Origin: Deltaproteobacteria bacterium
GTDB taxonomy: Bacteria; Desulfobacterota; Dissulfuribacteria; Dissulfuribacterales; DYLC01
Assembly (NCBI GenBank): GCA_028695735.1
Contig: JAQVIJ010000002.1
Location: 1-64,000, forward strand
DNA: 64,000 bases
Reading direction: 5' to 3'
Below are positions 8,880 through 17,311 of the stretch, one piece after another. Numbering within the stretch: the stretch's first letter is position 1; each line of letters starts with the position of its first letter. The notes below the pieces were generated by a model. The model had not been told where the DNA came from, ran no database searches, and worked only from the letters and a program-made list of their open reading frames with translations. The position numbers and the translations under genes were made by a program.

Positions 8880-9654
8880 GGCCTTTCGCTTCTCCTATAT
8901 TCAATCGGCTCAGGCTTCGATTTGAACCGAAAAACTCTCGTATGAATTTATGTTTGTTCATAAGCACCTCGTCAAGTGTGCCTTCAGCCGCGGCTACTCC
9001 GTCAGCAAGTACCACCATGCGGTCCAGGGCATTGAATATGGTGTCTATGTCGTGAGTGATTATAACGATGGTAAGGCCCAGCAGTCTTCTGATGGTCAGG
9101 ATAAGATTGTCGAATGCCTCGGCGCTTACAGGATCCAGGCCTGAGGTGGGTTCATCGAGGAACAAGAGTTTGGGATCCATTACAAGCGCCCTTGCAAGCG
9201 CTACCCGTTTTACCATGCCCCCACTCAATTCCGATGGATATTTGCCACCGGTATCAGGGTCAAGGCCTACCATTTTGAGTTTGGCGTAAACTATCGGAGC
9301 TATCTGCGCCTCGTTCAGGTCAGTATATTCCTTAAGAATGACCGCTATATTCTGGAATACGGTCATGGATGTGAATAACGCTCCACCCTGGAAACATACA
9401 CCGTACTGGGTTCTCAGGATATATGCATCAGTTTCGTTCATTGACAGTATGTCCTTCCCAAGAATCTTGATAGTTCCCCTGGAAGGTCTGGTAAGCATGA
9501 GCATGTGCCGGAAAAGGGTTGTTTTTCCTGATCCGCTTCCTCCAAGAAGCCCATATATCTCTCCTTCATATATTGTAAACGAGACATCTTTGTGAATCAC
9601 GGCATTTGGAAAGCGTGTTTCTATGTGTTTTACTTCTATCGCAATGTTTTTCAC
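8863..9654 (-). CDS. mlaF: Lipid transport ABC ATPase MlaF
   Basis: This 263-aa ABC ATPase has Walker A GGSGSGKT at residues 38-45, signature LSGGMVKRVALARAL, Walker B LLFLDEPTSGLD and an H-loop (VIITHD). The GGMVKR variant of the signature is typical of MlaF/Ttg2A ATPases. It powers the MlaE permease on the cytoplasmic side of the inner membrane. The start codon overlaps the stop of mlaE by 4 nt, so expression is coupled. Confidence 0.92.
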   Translation of the reverse strand: MKNIAIEVKHIETRFPNAVIHKDVSFTIYEGEIYGLLGGSGSGKTTLFRHMLMLTRPSRGTIKILGKDILSMNETDAYILRTQYGVCFQGGALFTSMTVFQNIAVILKEYTDLNEAQIAPIVYAKLKMVGLDPDTGGKYPSELSGGMVKRVALARALVMDPKLLFLDEPTSGLDPVSAEAFDNLILTIRRLLGLTIVIITHDIDTIFNALDRMVVLADGVAAAEGTLDEVLMNKHKFIREFFGSNRSLSRLNIGEAKGHGNKG

Positions 9655-10772
9655 AGATCGAGCTCCGTAAGAATTACAGAAAAGATTGCATCTATGGATA
9701 TGACTGTGAAAATGGAATTAACGACGCTGACGGTTGTATAGCGGCCTATGCTTTGTGTGTTTTTTGAGACCTGTAGGCCCCTGAAACAGCCTATGGAAGC
9801 TATGGCCAATGCGAAAAACGGACCCTTCAAAAGACCGATGAGATAATGTCTGACGCTTACGGCCTCTTCCAGCCGTTCCAGAAACTGTACATTGCTTATG
9901 CCGAGTTGCAGGTTTGATACGATCATGCCTGCATAGATGCCCACCACATCCGAGAAAAAGATGAGCAGCGGAAGGGCGATGATGGTGGCCAGTATGCGCG
10001 GGAGAATGATAAAGCGGTACGGGTCGAAGCCAAGGGTTTTCATGGCGTCCAGTTCCTCCGTGACCCTCATGGCGCCTATCTGGGCGGTAAAGGCAGAGGC
10101 GCTTCTGCCTGCAACCACAATGGCGGTTATGAGCGGAGAGAGTTCTCGTGGTATGGAGATGCCGACCATGTCCACGATGAAGATGTTGGCCCCGTAGGTT
10201 TTGAGCTGTACTGCACTCTGAAATGCGATCACAATGCCGATGAGCAGGGCCGAAAGGGCTATGATGGGCAGGGCCAGGACACCTATGTTCTGCAGATTTA
10301 CGGCCAGTTCATTTATCCTGAACATGCCTGGATGCAGCATGGTCTTGCCGAAGGCAACGGCTGAGCGCCCGATAAAGTCAAGAAACAGTAGAAAGTCCCT
10401 TGCCCCGTCTTCAGCCTTTTTGCCGATTCTGTAAAGCATGCCCGAAGCAGGCTGAGTCCATCTGGATGCCATTTCGGTGTCGCAGTAATAGGGCAACATC
10501 ACCTTGAAAAGTTTCAGGAATGCCGGACTGACGCCTGTCGTGGTGATTTTAAGGGATGATCGCAGCGTTCTCCTCATGCCGATGAAAAAGAGCATGGCGG
10601 CTGTGTCTATGGTTTCTATGTGATTGCAGTCGAGCAGCATGGCGCCGGTCTTGGGGAGTCTTGGTTGCAGGGCATCGAATGCCTGTTCTATGGCGGCCAG
10701 ATTTTTCAGCGTCCACCGGCCCTGCAATATCAGTAATGGCTGTGTATTATTTTGAAATACGATGAAATCCAT
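9651..10772 (-). CDS. mlaE: STAS-MlaE fusion lipid ABC permease
   Basis: This 373-aa protein joins an N-terminal STAS domain (about residues 1-95, with LLDCNHIETIDTAAMLFFIG) to an MlaE permease domain of five to six membrane helices (residues 140-370, with the GAMRVTEELDAMKTLGFDP coupling region). In enterobacteria the STAS partner is the separate MlaB protein; here it is fused. It is the first gene of the operon. A possible promoter on the minus strand (TGGACA, 17 nt, TATTTA) lies near 10840-10870. Confidence 0.9.
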   Translation of the reverse strand: MDFIVFQNNTQPLLILQGRWTLKNLAAIEQAFDALQPRLPKTGAMLLDCNHIETIDTAAMLFFIGMRRTLRSSLKITTTGVSPAFLKLFKVMLPYYCDTEMASRWTQPASGMLYRIGKKAEDGARDFLLFLDFIGRSAVAFGKTMLHPGMFRINELAVNLQNIGVLALPIIALSALLIGIVIAFQSAVQLKTYGANIFIVDMVGISIPRELSPLITAIVVAGRSASAFTAQIGAMRVTEELDAMKTLGFDPYRFIILPRILATIIALPLLIFFSDVVGIYAGMIVSNLQLGISNVQFLERLEEAVSVRHYLIGLLKGPFFALAIASIGCFRGLQVSKNTQSIGRYTTVSVVNSIFTVISIDAIFSVILTELDL

Positions 10773-10998
10773 GCGCCTTGTTCCCGAACGAAGATTCTAA
10801 TTTTTTAAGGCTCCCTCAATGTGTAATTGGCCAGGCGCATATTATAAATACTGTGTTAGAGGTGAGATGTCCAGCGGAATTCGGTGTAAATGAATCCCTT
10901 GCGGATTTTGTATATCGTATTTATTTTTTATATTTATGGATTGCAACAGGTAGCCTTTTCAACCATTTTATCATGTTGCCATTTCAAGGAGTTTTTCC

Positions 10999-11343
10999 AT
11001 GGATGTCTTGTTTAAAACCACTTTTTTGCTGATCCTTTCCAATGTATTCATGACTTTTGCCTGGTATGGCCATTTGAAGACGCTGAATAACAAGTCATGG
11101 TTCGTGGCCGCGATTTTGAGCTGGAGTATCGCCTTGTTCGAGTATCTGATTCAGGTGCCGGCAAACAGGATTGGTTTTACGGCATTATCCCTGCCACAGC
11201 TCAAGATATTGCAGGAGGTTATAACCCTTCTGGTCTTCATTCCTTTTGCCGTTTTTTATATGAAACAGACGTTCCGTCTGGATTTTTTGTGGGCCGCCCT
11301 GTGTATGTGCGGTGCTGTCTATTTCGTATTCAGAGGGGCCTGA
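10999..11343 (+). CDS. DMT-family small membrane protein (DUF486)
   Basis: This 114-aa hydrophobic protein has four predicted membrane helices. It matches the DUF486 family, a short drug/metabolite-transporter relative, through TFAWYGHLK, FEYLIQVPANRIG and LKILQEVITL. Its substrate is unknown. CAAGGAGTTTTTCC precedes the ATG. It is a single gene divergent from the Mla operon; the 226-nt spacer must contain both promoters. Confidence 0.9.
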   Translation: MDVLFKTTFLLILSNVFMTFAWYGHLKTLNNKSWFVAAILSWSIALFEYLIQVPANRIGFTALSLPQLKILQEVITLLVFIPFAVFYMKQTFRLDFLWAALCMCGAVYFVFRGA

Positions 11344-11522
11344 AACAAAAAGACGATTTTTGCTCACCGGTTGTTATGCCCTTTCATTTTTTGTGTGAAT
11401 TGGTTATTGTTTAAATGTTTGTGTGCTGCTTTTTGTGAGGCCAACCTGTTTTTTTTACTTAAGGGTTCTTGAGAAATAACCTATTAACATTTTTACATTA
11501 AAGGGAACCTCTACGAATTTGG
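11344..11522. other. Intergenic region upstream of the cheD-like gene
   Basis: This AT-rich spacer has no supported gene. At 11503-11511 it carries GGGAACCTC, which can pair with GAGGTTCTC at 11572-11580. This encloses the 50-bp repeat at 11523-11575 in a larger stem-loop that ends about 15 nt before the cheD-like start. Confidence 0.5.
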
Positions 11523-11575
11523 AATTTTCGCCGACGGGTAAGGCAGTTATGGGGCGAAAAGGCAATTTTTTGAGG
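11523..11575 (+). repeat. 50-bp dispersed repeat, copy 1
   Basis: The pattern is TTTTCGCC, a 17-nt middle with GGCAGTTAT, then GGGCGAAAA followed by GGCAATTTT. The TTTTCGCC and GGCGAAAA arms form a hairpin. Other copies lie at 14101-14152 in the same orientation and at 61622-61674 in the opposite one. This copy lies just upstream of the cheD-like gene and is enclosed by a further 9-bp stem, so it could form part of a structured 5' leader. Confidence 0.8.
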
Positions 11576-11595
11576 TTCTCCGAAGAGAGGTATTG

Positions 11596-12087
11596 ATGCA
11601 GACTTTTTCAATAAAAAACGGAGAGATGATGGTCAGCAAAGAGCCCGGAGCGGTGCTGGAGGCATGTTCTGTGGGTGCTAATCTGGCGGTTTGTATAGCT
11701 GATGCGAATGCGCCGGTGGCAGGACTTGCATTATTTGTATTGCCCCAGATGCCTCAGATGCCCAATGCCTTTGACGAGGCACAGGAGCGATTGCCTGCCC
11801 TGGCAGCCATGTCCGGTCTGCCCCTTTTTTTCAAGCGGATGCTTCAGGAAGGGCTGTCCATGGATAATATGAAGGTCTGGATTGCGGGTGCTGCCTGTTT
11901 TTTTTCAGGGCCTGCGGATCTTTCTCTGGGGAGCCAGACCTATACCGCCGTCAAAAAGATACTGGAGGCCAACAAGATAAAAATCGCCGGTGAACATGTG
12001 GGCGGTCAATTCAAACGATGTGTCCGGCTTGTGGTGGGGCAGGATGGAGTCCAGGTGTCATTTGATGATCAGGAGGTCATGCTGTGA
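11596..12087 (+). CDS. CheD-like protein lacking catalytic residues
   Basis: This 163-aa protein aligns over its whole length with the chemoreceptor glutamine deamidase CheD: the N-terminal GEMMVSKEPG strand, VLPQMP, the WIAGAACFF core and the EHVGGQFKR turn are all present. In active CheD the catalytic Cys lies in LGSCVAVC and the His in GMAHFMLP. Here the matching positions are Asn29 (GANLAVC) and Leu46 (AGLALFVLP). The enzyme is therefore predicted inactive and may keep only a binding role, for instance to CheC-type proteins or receptors. The ATG at 11596 follows GAGAGG; a TTG directly before it is less likely. It overlaps the HDOD gene by one nt. No other che gene is present. Confidence 0.75.
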   Translation: MQTFSIKNGEMMVSKEPGAVLEACSVGANLAVCIADANAPVAGLALFVLPQMPQMPNAFDEAQERLPALAAMSGLPLFFKRMLQEGLSMDNMKVWIAGAACFFSGPADLSLGSQTYTAVKKILEANKIKIAGEHVGGQFKRCVRLVVGQDGVQVSFDDQEVML

Positions 12088-12956
12088 TGAGCGACGATTA
12101 TAACGCCCCTGACTTCACATTGGAGAGGATCTTTGAGAAACTGGTGAATCTGCCGACCTTTCCGAAGGTTATACAGAAGGCCCTTGCGCTCCTGAAGGAC
12201 CCCAATTCCTCCATTGCAAAACTGGCCGAGCTGTTACGCTATGACCCTGCCATCACCGCCAATATCCTGCGGTTCACCAATTCGGCCCACTTCGGGCTTG
12301 CACAACGTATCACAGATCTGGAGACAGCCCTTACATTCCTCGGCCAGCAGCACATCACTGAGATACTCCTGGCCAGTGCCAGCCTGCCCTATCTCAACAC
12401 ACCCATTGCAGGCTACCGCATGGAACCCAAAGACCTCTGGCGCCACTCCATAGCAACCGCCATCGCCGCAGAGACCCTGGCAAAGCTCTGCTCATATCCC
12501 GATCCCCCAACCGCCTTTACGGGTGCCTTGCTGCACGACATCGGCAAAATAGCCCTCAATATCTTTGTGGGCGAGAGGCTGGAAGGCATCTTCCAATTGG
12601 CCAAGCAGGAAAAGATGCTTTTTACAGAGGCGGAATGGCGTGTATTGGGCGGAGACCATGCTGTAATCGGTGCAGAGATATTGCAACTCTGGGAGTTCCC
12701 CCATGACATAGTGCGGGCTGTGCGCAACCACCATGACCCTGACCTCTACATTCAGGATACACTTTCAGCGATTATGGCCCTTGCCAACATCTTGGTGATT
12801 CAGATGGGTATAGGGCTTGGGGCAGACGCATTTCGTTACAATGTCCATGCAGAGCTCTTGAACAAACTGAGGCTTACACGTGCGGACATACATCGCTGCG
12901 TCGCCATGATCCTTCTGGACTTCAACAGATCCCAGGACATGCTGAATCTCGAATAA
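12087..12956 (+). CDS. HDOD-domain signalling protein
   Basis: The 289-aa protein is almost entirely one HDOD domain: NLPTFPKVIQKALALLKDPN at residues 21-40, then LRYDPAITANILRFTNSAHFG. Unlike many HDOD proteins it keeps an HD pair (GALLHDIGK, His150-Asp151) and a downstream NHHD, so metal binding is possible. HDOD proteins act as regulatory scaffolds in stress, motility and c-di-GMP signalling. AGGAGG lies within the end of the cheD-like gene, and stop and start overlap (TGATG). A GTG one codon earlier is an alternative start. Confidence 0.85.
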   Translation: MSDDYNAPDFTLERIFEKLVNLPTFPKVIQKALALLKDPNSSIAKLAELLRYDPAITANILRFTNSAHFGLAQRITDLETALTFLGQQHITEILLASASLPYLNTPIAGYRMEPKDLWRHSIATAIAAETLAKLCSYPDPPTAFTGALLHDIGKIALNIFVGERLEGIFQLAKQEKMLFTEAEWRVLGGDHAVIGAEILQLWEFPHDIVRAVRNHHDPDLYIQDTLSAIMALANILVIQMGIGLGADAFRYNVHAELLNKLRLTRADIHRCVAMILLDFNRSQDMLNLE

Positions 12957-12963
12957 AACCGTC

Positions 12964-14055
12964 ATGCAAGTCCTGGAATCCGACTCTGATCTGCTTGCGT
13001 CCATTTTTGACCTGCTAAACAGCACCGTCCTCATCGTATTCGAAGACGGTTCCATCGCCATGGCCAACAAAAGGGCGGAAAACCTCTTTCGAGCAGGGGC
13101 TGGGGGCCTGACAGGCCTGGCCTTTTCAGAGATTTTCATGCCGGATGACAGAGAGATACTCCTGCCGAACATCCTGCATCTGACTAACACTCACGGCGAA
13201 TATGAAGGTGAGGCCATGCTAATGCGCAGAGACGGCAGCACTTTCATGGCATTGATAGCCACCTCGGCCTTCAAGTTCAACAATCATCATGCGGCCATTA
13301 TCATCATCAACGACATCTCCAGACTCAAGGGCATTGAACGCATCTTGAACCAGTCGGAGCGCATGGCCTTTTGGGGCGCCATGCTGGACGATATCAGCCA
13401 TCAGATTCGAAATCCTGTACTGGCTATCGGCGGTTTTGCCCGAAGGCTTGCCAATCTGGATGTATTGCGCAAGGATTATGTACAGGTGATTCTGCATGAA
13501 TCCAGCAGACTGGAACTGCTTTTGAGCACCCTTACAGAATATATAGACATGCCGCGGCCAATCGCGGAGCCCACACCCATTTCAAGAGTGATAGAAGCTG
13601 TCATTCCCGAAGTGCAAAGGTTTGTTGAGGGGCATGGCATGACCCTGCACTTCAAATGTCTCGGCGATGTCTGTACTCAGGACTGTGTCATAGACATACG
13701 GGCATTTCAAAAGGCCTTGATGGAATGTGTCAAAAACGCCTGTGAGGACTGCGCTGAAACAGAGAGCAAGGTGCTGAAGCTGTTTGTAAAAGCGTCTGAT
13801 AGAGAGCCCTACAACGTGCTTTTCGAACTCAGGGATTACGGTCATGGCATTCGGCCTCAGATGTTGCCCAAGGTCTTTGACCCATTTTTCTCCACCAAGT
13901 CAGGGCATATCGGCATGGGTCTGACCTTTGCCAGGCGTATCATAGACGAACAGGCCGGCCACATGGTCATAGAATCGGAGCCCAATCTCGGCACCACGGT
14001 CAAGTTCTACTTCGTAAAAGAACGCAGGCGGAGCATTCGTACACAACGGCTGTGA
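12964..14055 (+). CDS. PAS-domain sensor histidine kinase
   Basis: This 363-aa soluble kinase has an N-terminal PAS domain (residues 8-120), then a HisKA-type dimerisation helix with the phosphoacceptor in DDISHQIRNP (His146). A HATPase_c domain follows, with KNACEDC (N box), DYGHGI (G1), FDPFFSTK (F box) and GMGLTFARRI (G2). There is no membrane segment and no receiver domain. No response regulator is encoded next to it. It is 7 nt behind the HDOD gene and most likely belongs to the same operon as the cheD-like gene. The PAS ligand cannot be told from sequence. Confidence 0.9.
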   Translation: MQVLESDSDLLASIFDLLNSTVLIVFEDGSIAMANKRAENLFRAGAGGLTGLAFSEIFMPDDREILLPNILHLTNTHGEYEGEAMLMRRDGSTFMALIATSAFKFNNHHAAIIIINDISRLKGIERILNQSERMAFWGAMLDDISHQIRNPVLAIGGFARRLANLDVLRKDYVQVILHESSRLELLLSTLTEYIDMPRPIAEPTPISRVIEAVIPEVQRFVEGHGMTLHFKCLGDVCTQDCVIDIRAFQKALMECVKNACEDCAETESKVLKLFVKASDREPYNVLFELRDYGHGIRPQMLPKVFDPFFSTKSGHIGMGLTFARRIIDEQAGHMVIESEPNLGTTVKFYFVKERRRSIRTQRL

Positions 14056-14100
14056 GAAACCCCCGATTGCCTTTTGTTGCAGGGGGCATTGAAAAATTAG

Positions 14101-14152
14101 AATTTTCGCCGACGAGCAACGCAGTTGTGAGCGAAAGGGCAATCTTGCAAGG
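14101..14152 (+). repeat. 50-bp dispersed repeat, copy 2
   Basis: This direct copy of the repeat at 11523-11575 starts AATTTTCGCCGACGAGCAAC and continues GCAGTTGTGAGCGAAAGGGC. It lies 45 nt after the histidine kinase stop and 22 nt before the converging TIGR02757 gene end. The three-gene signalling unit is therefore framed by two copies in the same orientation. Confidence 0.8.
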
Positions 14153-14174
14153 CTAACTACAGGGTTGCCCGAGA

Positions 14175-14957
14175 TCAAACGGCACATTTCAGCATGGAGT
14201 AGTCCATGTCCGGATGAATGCCGAAGCGAGTGAGGCAAAAGTCATAACGCACAGGGTCTTGGGGTGAAATGCGTCTGAACGCCTCTGTGACCTCCAGGGC
14301 TGCCTTCAAGTCCGCCTGTTTTCTGTGTGTCAGGCCGAGTCCTCTGGCGATTCGATGCATGTGTGTGTCCATGGGTACCACCAGTTTGGAGGCCGGTATC
14401 CGCCAACCGCCGGGGTCCACTGCATCACAACGGACCATCCATCTCAAGAACAGAAATGCCCGTTTGCAGGCGCTGCCGTTTTCAGGGCTGGGGAGCAGAA
14501 AATGCCCTGAACAGTCCGCCTGTTTCCAAACAAGCCTTACAAAACGAGAGAGTGTGGGCACTAAATCGGGGTCATTTGCATCGTGCAATGCCATGAAAGC
14601 CTCCTCGATGGAGCCATACTCCTGAATCACCTTTTTGATGCCGAATAACATGGCCGCCAGGTCATCGCCAGTGGTGAACCTGTGTTTAAATCCGCTGAAA
14701 ACGGCCTTGAAATCCAGGTAGTCCATAGCCAAGAGGTCATCGTGGGGCATTGGGATGTATTGGAGCACGCCTTCAACACTTTTTAATATCTGATTTACAC
14801 GGCCATAGGCCAGGGACGAGGCGATTAAGCCCACTATCTCCCTGTCCAATGGATTTGAATAGCGATAGAGAAACTCCAGGGGATCCGGGTGCACGAATTC
14901 GCGTCTATTATAGCTGCAATAGAGCCCTTCCAGGTACTCTTTCAGGTCAATCTGCAT
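14175..14957 (-). CDS. TIGR02757 family protein
   Basis: This 260-aa protein matches the TIGR02757 (DUF2400) family over its full length. Recognisable parts are the FVHPDPLEFLYRYSNPLDRE start, SSLAYGRV, FLRWMVR and the C-terminal LVVPMDTHMHRIARGLGLT segment. The family carries a helix-hairpin-helix-like fold related to DNA glycosylases, but its biochemical role is not established. It ends an operon of five minus-strand genes and lies 7 nt after the DUF166 gene. Confidence 0.85.
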   Translation of the reverse strand: MQIDLKEYLEGLYCSYNRREFVHPDPLEFLYRYSNPLDREIVGLIASSLAYGRVNQILKSVEGVLQYIPMPHDDLLAMDYLDFKAVFSGFKHRFTTGDDLAAMLFGIKKVIQEYGSIEEAFMALHDANDPDLVPTLSRFVRLVWKQADCSGHFLLPSPENGSACKRAFLFLRWMVRCDAVDPGGWRIPASKLVVPMDTHMHRIARGLGLTHRKQADLKAALEVTEAFRRISPQDPVRYDFCLTRFGIHPDMDYSMLKCAV

Positions 14958-14964
14958 CGTTATA

Positions 14965-15597
14965 TTAAACCGAACCTTGAGTTATGGCCTTTTTCAACGC
15001 CACCCAGTGCACATCCCCTGCAAAGTGTACCTGGCTTTTACCTGTAATGGGGTCAAAGGCAGACGGATTTGCCACACAACAGAACTGCGCCTCCCTGCCC
15101 ATGGCCTCCAGTGCTTTCTCCACAGGCATACCCACTAACTTCTTGGCTGCAAACCAGGTAGCGCCGCAGGGCGCACCCCTTTTTACGCGAAGTTCCTTTA
15201 TGATGCCGTTTTCAAGGCAGACCTCGAACTCCGGCAACCCGAACTGCTCTCCATAACGGCCTGCAGCGGCCAGTCTGCCCATGGCGCAGCAGGTAAACGG
15301 CGTGATGGCGCCTGGAATGTGCTGGCCAGGAGCGATGACCGGAATCCCTTTTTTATTCGCTGTCTGAACGATGTGGCAGGCTATATCCGGCTGCCTTACA
15401 AAGGTCAGAATAAGGTCGCATGGCCCTATATCGGGCACATATTCCCCAGGTTCCTCTATGAATTCGGGCAGGGATGCCGGCAGGTCATGCACCTCCTGAA
15501 TCTCAATGCCGTTTCCGTAGGCCTCTATGCCGCCTACTTTGAAATCAGCATTTCCGCCCTGCTGAAAGAGGATGAGTCTAAAGGGTGGCCGCTGCAT
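14965..15597 (-). CDS. DUF166 domain protein
   Basis: This 210-aa protein fits the DUF166 family, found mainly in methanogens and in some anaerobic bacteria. It has the LILFQQGG start, CDLILTFVRQPDIA and the GKKG-like IPVIAPGQH segment. It also carries three Cys-containing motifs, TPFTCCAMG, GAPCGATWFAA and QFCCVANPS, that could hold a metal or Fe-S cluster. The function is unknown. It overlaps the 3' end of the FolE2/MptA gene by 20 nt, so co-expression is nearly certain. Confidence 0.8.
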   Translation of the reverse strand: MQRPPFRLILFQQGGNADFKVGGIEAYGNGIEIQEVHDLPASLPEFIEEPGEYVPDIGPCDLILTFVRQPDIACHIVQTANKKGIPVIAPGQHIPGAITPFTCCAMGRLAAAGRYGEQFGLPEFEVCLENGIIKELRVKRGAPCGATWFAAKKLVGMPVEKALEAMGREAQFCCVANPSAFDPITGKSQVHFAGDVHWVALKKAITQGSV

Positions 15598-16432
15598 TCG
15601 TGAGCGCCTTGAGGGTGGTGTCTATGCGGCACACCACGTCGTGAATGTGAATGCTCTCCAGGCTGACAGAGGCGATTTGCAAGCGAGTGTCATCAGGAAG
15701 CCTCTTGCCGAACCGCGCAGCCACGCTGCGGGCGGTCTCTCTCACGGCATCCTCTGCAAACTGCGGCATTCTATGGGCCTTGAGCACCAGTTCCGCTTCG
15801 TCAGGCCGTTTTAACAGGTCTTGAGTGAGATGCAGGGCGTCATTCAGACAGGACAGCAGGTCTTCATAGGTGAGGAGCATCGAGGCATCTTCAATGGTAA
15901 GGCTCGTGGAGGAGCGCTGAGAGTGAGTGATGAGCGGCAGATCTGACTGTTTCTCTTTGAAAAGCAGGTGGTTATAGACCTGTGTGCATGGACATGCAGT
16001 GATGTGCATGACCTCTATGCCCCTCATGGCCTCTTTGATTTGAATCTCGTCATTGTTTCTCATCAGACTGACGGAGGCCGTGACGGTGAGACTGTCGTGC
16101 GAAGGCCGTTTGGAAATCAGTGTGGAACGTGTGATGGGAAGCAGGCCCCTCAACCTCACATGTGCATCGTTTCCCCGCTGGCCCTGCAACAGCTTTTTTG
16201 CAAGGGCCATGGCATACTCCATCAGATCAGTAAAATCTATGGAAGACAGGCCGGAGACCGCCTCCTCCATGCGAGACATGTGTATGCCCCTGAACTGTGC
16301 AGGCAGGCTTACGGACAAGGCTGCATCAAAGGGGATGCGGCCCTCAGGCAATCGAATCCATACGGTCTTGGATGCGATGCCCACCTCTGTGAGGCCAATG
16401 GGAAACCCGGGTCTTTCCTCCGGCACATCCAT
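15578..16432 (-). CDS. GTP cyclohydrolase, FolE2/MptA family
   Basis: This 284-aa protein matches GTP cyclohydrolase of the FolE2 (type IB)/MptA group. It has the DVPEERPGFPIGLTEVGI start, RGIHMSR, ITACPCTQ with the metal-binding Cys, LLKRPDEAELVLKAH, PDDTRLQIASVSLESIHIHD and a catalytic-type His pair. The HITACPC and LPDDT segments are closer to archaeal MptA, which makes a cyclic phosphate of dihydroneopterin, than to typical bacterial FolE2, which makes dihydroneopterin triphosphate. The product therefore needs testing. The start at 16432 fits family length. An ATG at 16525 (315 aa, AAGGA upstream) would add 31 residues and overlap the glycosyltransferase gene by 58 nt. Confidence 0.85.
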   Translation of the reverse strand: MDVPEERPGFPIGLTEVGIASKTVWIRLPEGRIPFDAALSVSLPAQFRGIHMSRMEEAVSGLSSIDFTDLMEYAMALAKKLLQGQRGNDAHVRLRGLLPITRSTLISKRPSHDSLTVTASVSLMRNNDEIQIKEAMRGIEVMHITACPCTQVYNHLLFKEKQSDLPLITHSQRSSTSLTIEDASMLLTYEDLLSCLNDALHLTQDLLKRPDEAELVLKAHRMPQFAEDAVRETARSVAARFGKRLPDDTRLQIASVSLESIHIHDVVCRIDTTLKALTNAAATL

Positions 16433-16467
16433 CCCCTGTTCCAGTACCTGTTTGTGTTGCAGCGCTT

Positions 16468-17310
16468 CTATGAGGGGCTTTGCAGCTGTTTCATGGCGCA
16501 AAACCAGTCCTGTACCGTGTTCCATTTGCTGTGTTCCTTTTTTGCAAGTGATATGGCATTGTCTAAGTATAAAAAATCCTCGGGCATGGCGCCTCCTGAA
16601 CAGGCTGCAAAGGCCTTGATGTCCGTGAGCAGGTCGAGGATGGCGGCGCCCTGACCGCAAGTGCAGGAGAGGCTGCCCTTGTGCAGCCTTCTGTGTGTAA
16701 TGACCTCGTTTGCAAATCCAAAATGTTCCGGCTGTCCTGCAGGATGTTTGATATGACAAATGGCGTGAGCGAGTTCAAGGAAGAAATACCAGTCTTCTCC
16801 AAACGAGCGTTCAGGAAAGCCACTGCATTTGAAAAAGGCCTCTCTGTTGACTGCTATGCTTGAGGGCACGAGAAAACACCAGCGCAACAGGTCGCGAAAT
16901 GTGGAACCAGTGGCTGAAGCCGTGTCTTCTGGAATGTAAAAGGTCTCGCCAGTCAATTCATTTTCGTTCATCGTGATTCCATAGGCAAAGACATGGCCCT
17001 TTTGCATCAGGGAGGCCAGGGATCGGGTATGATTCGGCAGCCAGCGGTCGTCCGAGTCCAAAAACATGAAGACATCGCCTCCTGCACCGGCTGCACCGAG
17101 ATTTCTGGCTGCGCCTGGTCCTTTGCCTGAGGTCTTCAGGTATTTTACTGTGGGGAATCGAGTGGTTACCACCTCTTCAGTGGAATCCGTGGAGCCGTCG
17201 TCCACCACAAGGATCTCCGATACCGCCGTCTCCTGCCTCAGGGCGCTCTCTATGGCGCAGACCACCAGGTCACAGCGGTCTTTTGTGGGAATGATACAGC
17301 TGATTTTCAT
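16468..17310 (-). CDS. Family 2 glycosyltransferase
   Basis: This 280-aa GT-A enzyme has the start MKISCIIPTKDRCDLV, the nucleotide-sugar site ILVVDDGSTDST, GAARNLG, and the metal-binding FLDSDDRW (DxD-like). A likely base lies in FGEDWYFFLEL (ED). There is no membrane segment, so it acts in the cytoplasm on an unknown acceptor. The start at 17310 is one nt after the PP-loop gene stop; a start at 17352 would overlap that gene by 41 nt. A glycosyltransferase is an odd partner for cyclohydrolase and PP-loop genes. It could glycosylate a pterin or modified base, or be unrelated. Confidence 0.85.
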   Translation of the reverse strand: MKISCIIPTKDRCDLVVCAIESALRQETAVSEILVVDDGSTDSTEEVVTTRFPTVKYLKTSGKGPGAARNLGAAGAGGDVFMFLDSDDRWLPNHTRSLASLMQKGHVFAYGITMNENELTGETFYIPEDTASATGSTFRDLLRWCFLVPSSIAVNREAFFKCSGFPERSFGEDWYFFLELAHAICHIKHPAGQPEHFGFANEVITHRRLHKGSLSCTCGQGAAILDLLTDIKAFAACSGGAMPEDFLYLDNAISLAKKEHSKWNTVQDWFCAMKQLQSPS

Positions 17311-17311
17311 A

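Noticed and set aside
11503-11580. c-di-GMP riboswitch upstream of the cheD-like gene
   Set aside because: The stem-loop lacks the conserved GGCAAAC and tetraloop-receptor motifs, and the same repeat occurs outside leaders at 14101 and 61622.
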